Below, in pieces: positions 60,188 to 64,000 of a stretch of DNA of 64,000 nt. Source of the DNA: Amphibacillus jilinensis Y1 (GTDB taxonomy: Bacteria; Bacillota; Bacilli; Bacillales; Amphibacillaceae). The DNA lies in assembly GCF_000306965.1 (NCBI RefSeq), contig NZ_JH976435.1, forward strand, positions 162,958 through 226,957, read 5' to 3'. The translations under genes and the position numbers were made by a program. Under the pieces are notes generated by a model, which was not told the origin of the DNA, searched no databases, and worked only from the letters and a program-made list of their open reading frames with translations. Numbering within the stretch: the first letter of the stretch is position 1; each line of letters begins with the position of its first letter.

Positions 60188-61042
60188 ATGACGATTCAAT
60201 GGTTTCCTGGCCATATGGCTAAAGCCAAAAGAGAAGTACAAGAGAAATTAAAATTAGTTGATTTTGTCATTGAATTAGTTGACGCTCGAGCACCTCAAGC
60301 ATCACAAAATCCAATGCTTCATCAAGTACTACAACAAAAACCAAAAATGCAAGTGTTAATGAAAAAAGATTTGGCTGATGCTAGCATAACTAAAGCATGG
60401 TTACTTGAGATTAAAGGAAAAGGTAATCAAGCGATTGCTGTTGATGTTCAAAAAAAAGAAGATATTCAACAGGTGATTGAAGTTGCTAGAGAAATGATAG
60501 TGGATAAGATGATGCGTTTACAGAAAAAAGGTGTTCGTCCTCGTCCCGGAAGAGCAATGATTATCGGCATTCCTAATGTTGGAAAATCAACTTTAATTAA
60601 TCGATTAGCCCATAAAAAAATAACTAAAACAGGTGATCGGCCAGGTGTCACCACAGCTCAACAGTGGATAAAAGTCAAAAAAGATTTTGAATTGTTAGAC
60701 ACACCTGGAATATTGTGGCCGAAATTCGAAGATGAAGCTGTTGGCTACCGCTTAGCAGCATTAGGTACCATAAAGGATCAACTCTTATCTTTAGAAGATA
60801 TAGCCAACTATCTGTTGCAGCATATGAGTCGTTTCTATCCTGAATTGTTAAATGAACGGTATCAACTCGAAGATACAAGAGCTGATGTCGTAAAAATGTT
60901 TGAACATATTGGTCAATTGCGAGGAGCACTTACAACAGGAGGAAATGTTGATATCGACAAAACAGCTGAATTAGTCATTCGAGATTTTCGTTCGGGTAAG
61001 ATAGGGTCTATATCTTTAGAGCGGCCAAGCGAAGGTATCTAG
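60188..61042 (+). CDS. rbgA: Ribosome biogenesis GTPase RbgA (YlqF)
   Basis: A circularly permuted GTPase needed for late 50S assembly, notably incorporation of L16. The 284-residue protein starts with the YlqF motif IQWFPGHMAKAKRE, has the permuted order with LMKKDLAD (G4-type, about 57-64) before GIPNVGKSTLINRL (P-loop, about 128-141), DTPGILWP (G3) and a C-terminal ANTAR-like helical domain. AGGGGTG precedes the ATG. Confidence 0.97.
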   Translation: MTIQWFPGHMAKAKREVQEKLKLVDFVIELVDARAPQASQNPMLHQVLQQKPKMQVLMKKDLADASITKAWLLEIKGKGNQAIAVDVQKKEDIQQVIEVAREMIVDKMMRLQKKGVRPRPGRAMIIGIPNVGKSTLINRLAHKKITKTGDRPGVTTAQQWIKVKKDFELLDTPGILWPKFEDEAVGYRLAALGTIKDQLLSLEDIANYLLQHMSRFYPELLNERYQLEDTRADVVKMFEHIGQLRGALTTGGNVDIDKTAELVIRDFRSGKIGSISLERPSEGI

Positions 61043-61048
61043 AGCTAG

Positions 61049-61087
61049 AAACGCAAGCGGGATCTCACTTATCCCACTTGCGTTTTT
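61049..61087 (+). terminator. Terminator after rbgA
   Basis: A 15-base stem with one mismatch (61049-61063 with 61071-61085), loop CTCACTT, T run TTTTT. Confidence 0.85.
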
Positions 61088-61180
61088 GTATTTCATAAAA
61101 AGAACAGTAATTCGTTTAGCGACTTCAAGATGGTTTGATTTGGTCGATATATAAATTAAATTAAAGCAGAGGTGTAGACA

Positions 61181-61948
61181 TTGGCTGATCGGACAATAAA
61201 AGAAATAAAAGCATTATTACAGACAGAGAAGGTAAGTGATGACTTATTAAGATCATTAGAGACTGATCAACGCCAAGGTGTAAAACAAGCGGTAACAACC
61301 TATAAAAAAATGCTAGAAAAAGAAGCAAAGTTGCAAGAACAGTGGCAATCCATGCAAGAGTATGAGCGTTATTACTATGATAAAGGAAAGCATTATATTG
61401 CTGGTGTCGATGAAGTCGGGAGAGGACCATTAGCGGGTCCTGTGGTGGCTGCGGCTGTTATTTTGCCAGCTACGTGTCAATTAGTTGGATTAACAGATTC
61501 AAAGAAGCTTTCAAAGAAAAAACGCGAATGCTTTGCAAAACAGATACAGAAGCAAGCGATTAGTATTGGCATTGGTCGCGTTGATAATGAAGTGATTGAT
61601 CAAATTAATATATATCAAGCGTCACTATTAGCTATGGAACAAGCGATTAAGCAACTTTCACCAGTACCAGATCAATTATTAATTGATGCGGTTTCTTTAC
61701 CACGCTTAACGATTGATCAAGACCCAATTATTAAAGGTGATCAAAAAAGCATTTCAATAGCAGCTGCGAGTATTATAGCTAAAGTGACAAGGGACAAAAT
61801 CATGCTAGACTATCATCTTAGCTATCCTTATTATCAATTTGATAAAAATCAAGGTTATGGCACGCGTGCGCATTTAAATGGGATGGAGCAGCATGGCATC
61901 ACTGCTATTCATCGTCAGTCATTTGCTCCTGTTCGAGACTATATTTAA
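61181..61948 (+). CDS. rnhB: Ribonuclease HII
   Basis: Removes ribonucleotides misincorporated in DNA and RNA from RNA-DNA hybrids. The 255-residue protein has an N-terminal helical extension (about 1-70) usual in Bacilli, then the catalytic domain with Asp77 and Glu78 in IAGVDEVGRGPLAGPVV, a further Asp in LLIDAV (about 169) and AAASIIAKVTRD. The start is TTG 61181, 6 bases after AGAGGTG; no ATG fits. It follows rbgA as in B. subtilis. Confidence 0.96.
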   Translation: MADRTIKEIKALLQTEKVSDDLLRSLETDQRQGVKQAVTTYKKMLEKEAKLQEQWQSMQEYERYYYDKGKHYIAGVDEVGRGPLAGPVVAAAVILPATCQLVGLTDSKKLSKKKRECFAKQIQKQAISIGIGRVDNEVIDQINIYQASLLAMEQAIKQLSPVPDQLLIDAVSLPRLTIDQDPIIKGDQKSISIAAASIIAKVTRDKIMLDYHLSYPYYQFDKNQGYGTRAHLNGMEQHGITAIHRQSFAPVRDYI

Positions 61949-61963
61949 GGAGGTATAACGATT

Positions 61964-63721
61964 ATGGATTCCAGGCTTTCTACTATTTCTTCCTATGTTC
62001 AATCAGCAGAGACATCGCAGAACTCAAAGCCTTTAGCGCTTCGCCAAGGGCAGGTTATGTTAGGGAAGATAACAAAGTTGCTTCCAAATCAAGTGGCGAC
62101 GGTTCAATTGGGAAATCACGAAGTGACGGCTAAACTTGAGACTGCCTTATCAATAGGGAAGGCCTATTTATTTGAAGTCGTCTCCATTGATGATATACCT
62201 CAGCTAAAAGTAGTACCAACACCTGTTACCGAATCGAATGTATCTGATCAAATTGTAGCATTATTAAGCAAGCTTGGCTATGCAGATGCAAAAGAAATGC
62301 AAGGGTTTTTGCAAGATCTTATGACCCAGCAAACACCCTATAAATTGCAAGATTTAAGTGAAGCTCTGTCCATTATAAAGCAATATCCGAGTGAGCAAAC
62401 GAAGGCAGTACTGACAGACATGCTAAAGAAACAAGTACCTATTACAGAAGCAGCATTTCAGGCTGTAAAAGCAACGGAAGCTGATTCGATTGAAAGCCAG
62501 TTAACAAAGGTATTTCAAACGCTTAATCAACAAACGTCACTCAATCATGCTGAAAAACAATTATTATCTGAGCTTTCTACTTTACTTAATAAAAACACCT
62601 CGGACATTGGGCAGACAAATGATCAACAACAAGTCAATTTACCTACCAGTCATACCAATAAATTAACAAATCCTACCTCGGTGCGTTCAGATAATGCGGA
62701 ACAAGTCGTAAGAGGTTCAGGAAAGCAAATAGCAAATCAAAATATTTTTCTATCGGATTTTAACAAGCAATTACCTTTAAGTAATAAATTAATTTACCAA
62801 TTTCAAAAAGTTTTAACACTGATTTCTAATGATCAGCATCAGCCAGGTTCATCTGATCAAGGTTTACAGCAATTAGTGAAGTTATTAAACAATAATATAA
62901 CTTTCACAAAAATAACGGCGCATTTAAATAGTCAAGTTATCACTGAGTTAGAAGCATTTGTTGAAGAACCTACGAGGCAGCAATTTTTAAAGGTAGCTGA
63001 ACCGTTAGAACAACTGTTTAAAGCCCAATATCGGACAAGTGAGCAACCTGAACATTTTCACTTATTAAATCAATTTACTAATGCGTCTAAGGATCTGTTT
63101 TCAACACGTGATTTATTCCTCATTAAAATGAAAGATTATTTCCAAAATAGTGGGCTTGATTATGAATATAATATTAATAATCAAATAACACGTGATGGTG
63201 AGCATTCAACTCAGCTGAAGCAATTATTACTTCAGGTGATAAATAGTCCATCTAGTTCTACTCGAGAAATTGAAAGTGCATTAAATACGTTTACAGGACA
63301 TCAATTATCCCTTATAAATGAAGATGCAAGTTTTATTCATATTTCTACACAAATCCCAGGAATGTTTGGTGTTAATGAAGATATCGGCCTAGAATTCTAT
63401 AGTAAAAAGGATGAAAATGAAAAAATAGATCCTAACTATTGTCGAATTGCCTTTTATCTTGAATTAGACCAACTCGGCACGACTATGGTTGATATGAATG
63501 TCCAAAATCGATTTGTACAGATGACTGTCTATAACAATGAAGATATATCTAAAAGCTTACACGTTTATAAGCCGACATTAAAAGAAGGATTAGATAAATT
63601 AGGTTATACGTTAGCTACGGTGCATTATAAGCCTTTACCAGATGATCCTTCTGAATTATCAATACGGCCTGAACTCACTAAAGAAGTCAATCAATCGAGT
63701 CGTTTGGATGTGAGAATTTGA
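61964..63721 (+). CDS. ylqG: YlqG-like protein with a FliK-type C-terminal domain
   Basis: A 585-residue protein in the position of B. subtilis ylqG; its function is unknown. It has no signal peptide or membrane segment. The N terminus has a small beta-rich part (about 25-75: GQVMLGKITKLLPNQVATVQ), then a Gln/Asn/Ser/Thr-rich low-complexity linker (about 215-265) and helical regions. The C terminus (about 490-570: FYLELDQLGTTMVDMNVQ, then LKEGLDKLGYTLATVHYKPL) resembles the hook-length control domain of FliK (Flg_hook). It overlaps ylqH by four bases. The FliK resemblance is my reading by eye. Confidence 0.75.
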   Translation: MDSRLSTISSYVQSAETSQNSKPLALRQGQVMLGKITKLLPNQVATVQLGNHEVTAKLETALSIGKAYLFEVVSIDDIPQLKVVPTPVTESNVSDQIVALLSKLGYADAKEMQGFLQDLMTQQTPYKLQDLSEALSIIKQYPSEQTKAVLTDMLKKQVPITEAAFQAVKATEADSIESQLTKVFQTLNQQTSLNHAEKQLLSELSTLLNKNTSDIGQTNDQQQVNLPTSHTNKLTNPTSVRSDNAEQVVRGSGKQIANQNIFLSDFNKQLPLSNKLIYQFQKVLTLISNDQHQPGSSDQGLQQLVKLLNNNITFTKITAHLNSQVITELEAFVEEPTRQQFLKVAEPLEQLFKAQYRTSEQPEHFHLLNQFTNASKDLFSTRDLFLIKMKDYFQNSGLDYEYNINNQITRDGEHSTQLKQLLLQVINSPSSSTREIESALNTFTGHQLSLINEDASFIHISTQIPGMFGVNEDIGLEFYSKKDENEKIDPNYCRIAFYLELDQLGTTMVDMNVQNRFVQMTVYNNEDISKSLHVYKPTLKEGLDKLGYTLATVHYKPLPDDPSELSIRPELTKEVNQSSRLDVRI

Positions 63722-63999
63722 AAAAGGATAATTATTATAAGAAAGCAGTAGCACTCCAATATAATCAAGAAAAGAAGACAGCGCCGGTGGTAAAGGCAAC
63801 AGGAAAAGGCTATGTTGCGGAAGAAATTTTGAAGCGAGCAAAACAGGCTGATGTTCCTATCCAGCAAGATAAAAGCCTCGTTGAAGTATTAGCTGAATTA
63901 AATATAAATGATCGTATACCAGAGGAACTCTATCAGGCAGTAGCAGAAGTCTTTGCTTATATATATAAAATTGACAAAAGTAAAAATGATGATAATTAA
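63718..63999 (+). CDS. ylqH: YlqH, stand-alone FlhB cytoplasmic-domain homologue
   Basis: A 93-residue protein equivalent to the cytoplasmic C-terminal domain of FlhB, the type III export switch protein, without its membrane part. The match runs from KKAVALQYNQEKKTAPVVKA (about 8-27) to IPEELYQAVAEVFAYIY (about 69-85). The NPTH self-cleavage motif that precedes this domain in FlhB is absent, so the protein resembles the already-cleaved fragment. The start is TTG 63718, overlapping the ylqG stop. It ends one base before the window edge. Confidence 0.88.
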   Translation: MKKDNYYKKAVALQYNQEKKTAPVVKATGKGYVAEEILKRAKQADVPIQQDKSLVEVLAELNINDRIPEELYQAVAEVFAYIYKIDKSKNDDN

Positions 64000-64000
64000 A

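Overview
The window is a contiguous stretch of chromosome from a low-GC, spore-forming Firmicute of the family Bacillaceae. The evidence is the gene order, which follows the Bacillus subtilis ylmC-divIVA-ileS-pyr-prkC-smc-ffh-trmD-ylqH segment almost gene for gene. AGGAGG-type ribosome binding sites, frequent TTG and GTG starts, T-box and PyrR attenuation, FapR control and a spoVM gene agree with this. The very acidic outer part of PrkC hints at a salt- or alkali-tolerant relative (Amphibacillus, Gracilibacillus or Halolactibacillus-like), but the genus is inference. I see no rRNA, tRNA, CRISPR array, insertion sequence or prophage.

Layout. 113-4035: ylmC, pgeF, ylmE, sepF, ylmG, ylmH and divIVA (division and cell-pole cluster). 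4043-8759: T-box-controlled ileS, then lspA and rluD. 8756-20803: the pyrimidine operon pyrR-pyrP-pyrB-pyrC-pyrAA-pyrAB-pyrK-pyrD-pyrF-pyrE, with two PyrR attenuators. 21037-25484: rqcH (minus strand), divergent from a calcium P-type ATPase gene. 25752-38985: yicC, remA, gmk, rpoZ, coaBC, priA, fmt, rsmB, prpC, prkC, rsgA, rpe and thiN. 39030-39360: tiny spoVM convergent with rpmB. 39734-45739: asp23-like yloU, fakA, sdaAB, sdaAA and recG. 45748-49360: FapR-regulated fapR-plsX-fabD-fabG-acpP. 49568-57883: rnc, an inverted yfkK-type gene, smc, ftsY, ylxM, ffh, rpsP and khpA. 58212-63999: rimM, trmD, rplS, rbgA, rnhB, and the ylqG/ylqH pair.

The genes fall into linked housekeeping modules: UMP synthesis feeding nucleotide supply; phospholipid and fatty-acid initiation under malonyl-CoA control, with FakA nearby; SRP targeting (FtsY, Ffh) with chromosome condensation (Smc); ribosome assembly and rescue (RsgA, RbgA, RimM, RqcH, YlmH); and the PrkC/PrpC signalling pair.

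The least conventional content is (1) a family of at least six related intergenic repeats in both orientations, one of them inside the pyr operon and one supplying the stop codon of yfkK; (2) a terminal two-gene module whose products resemble the flagellar switch partners FliK (C-terminal domain) and FlhB (cytoplasmic domain) outside any flagellar operon; (3) a rimM leader that can form mutually exclusive hairpins; and (4) several departures from the B. subtilis order: def, rlmN, ylyA and ylqD are not where expected, and the third pyr attenuator is replaced by a plain terminator.
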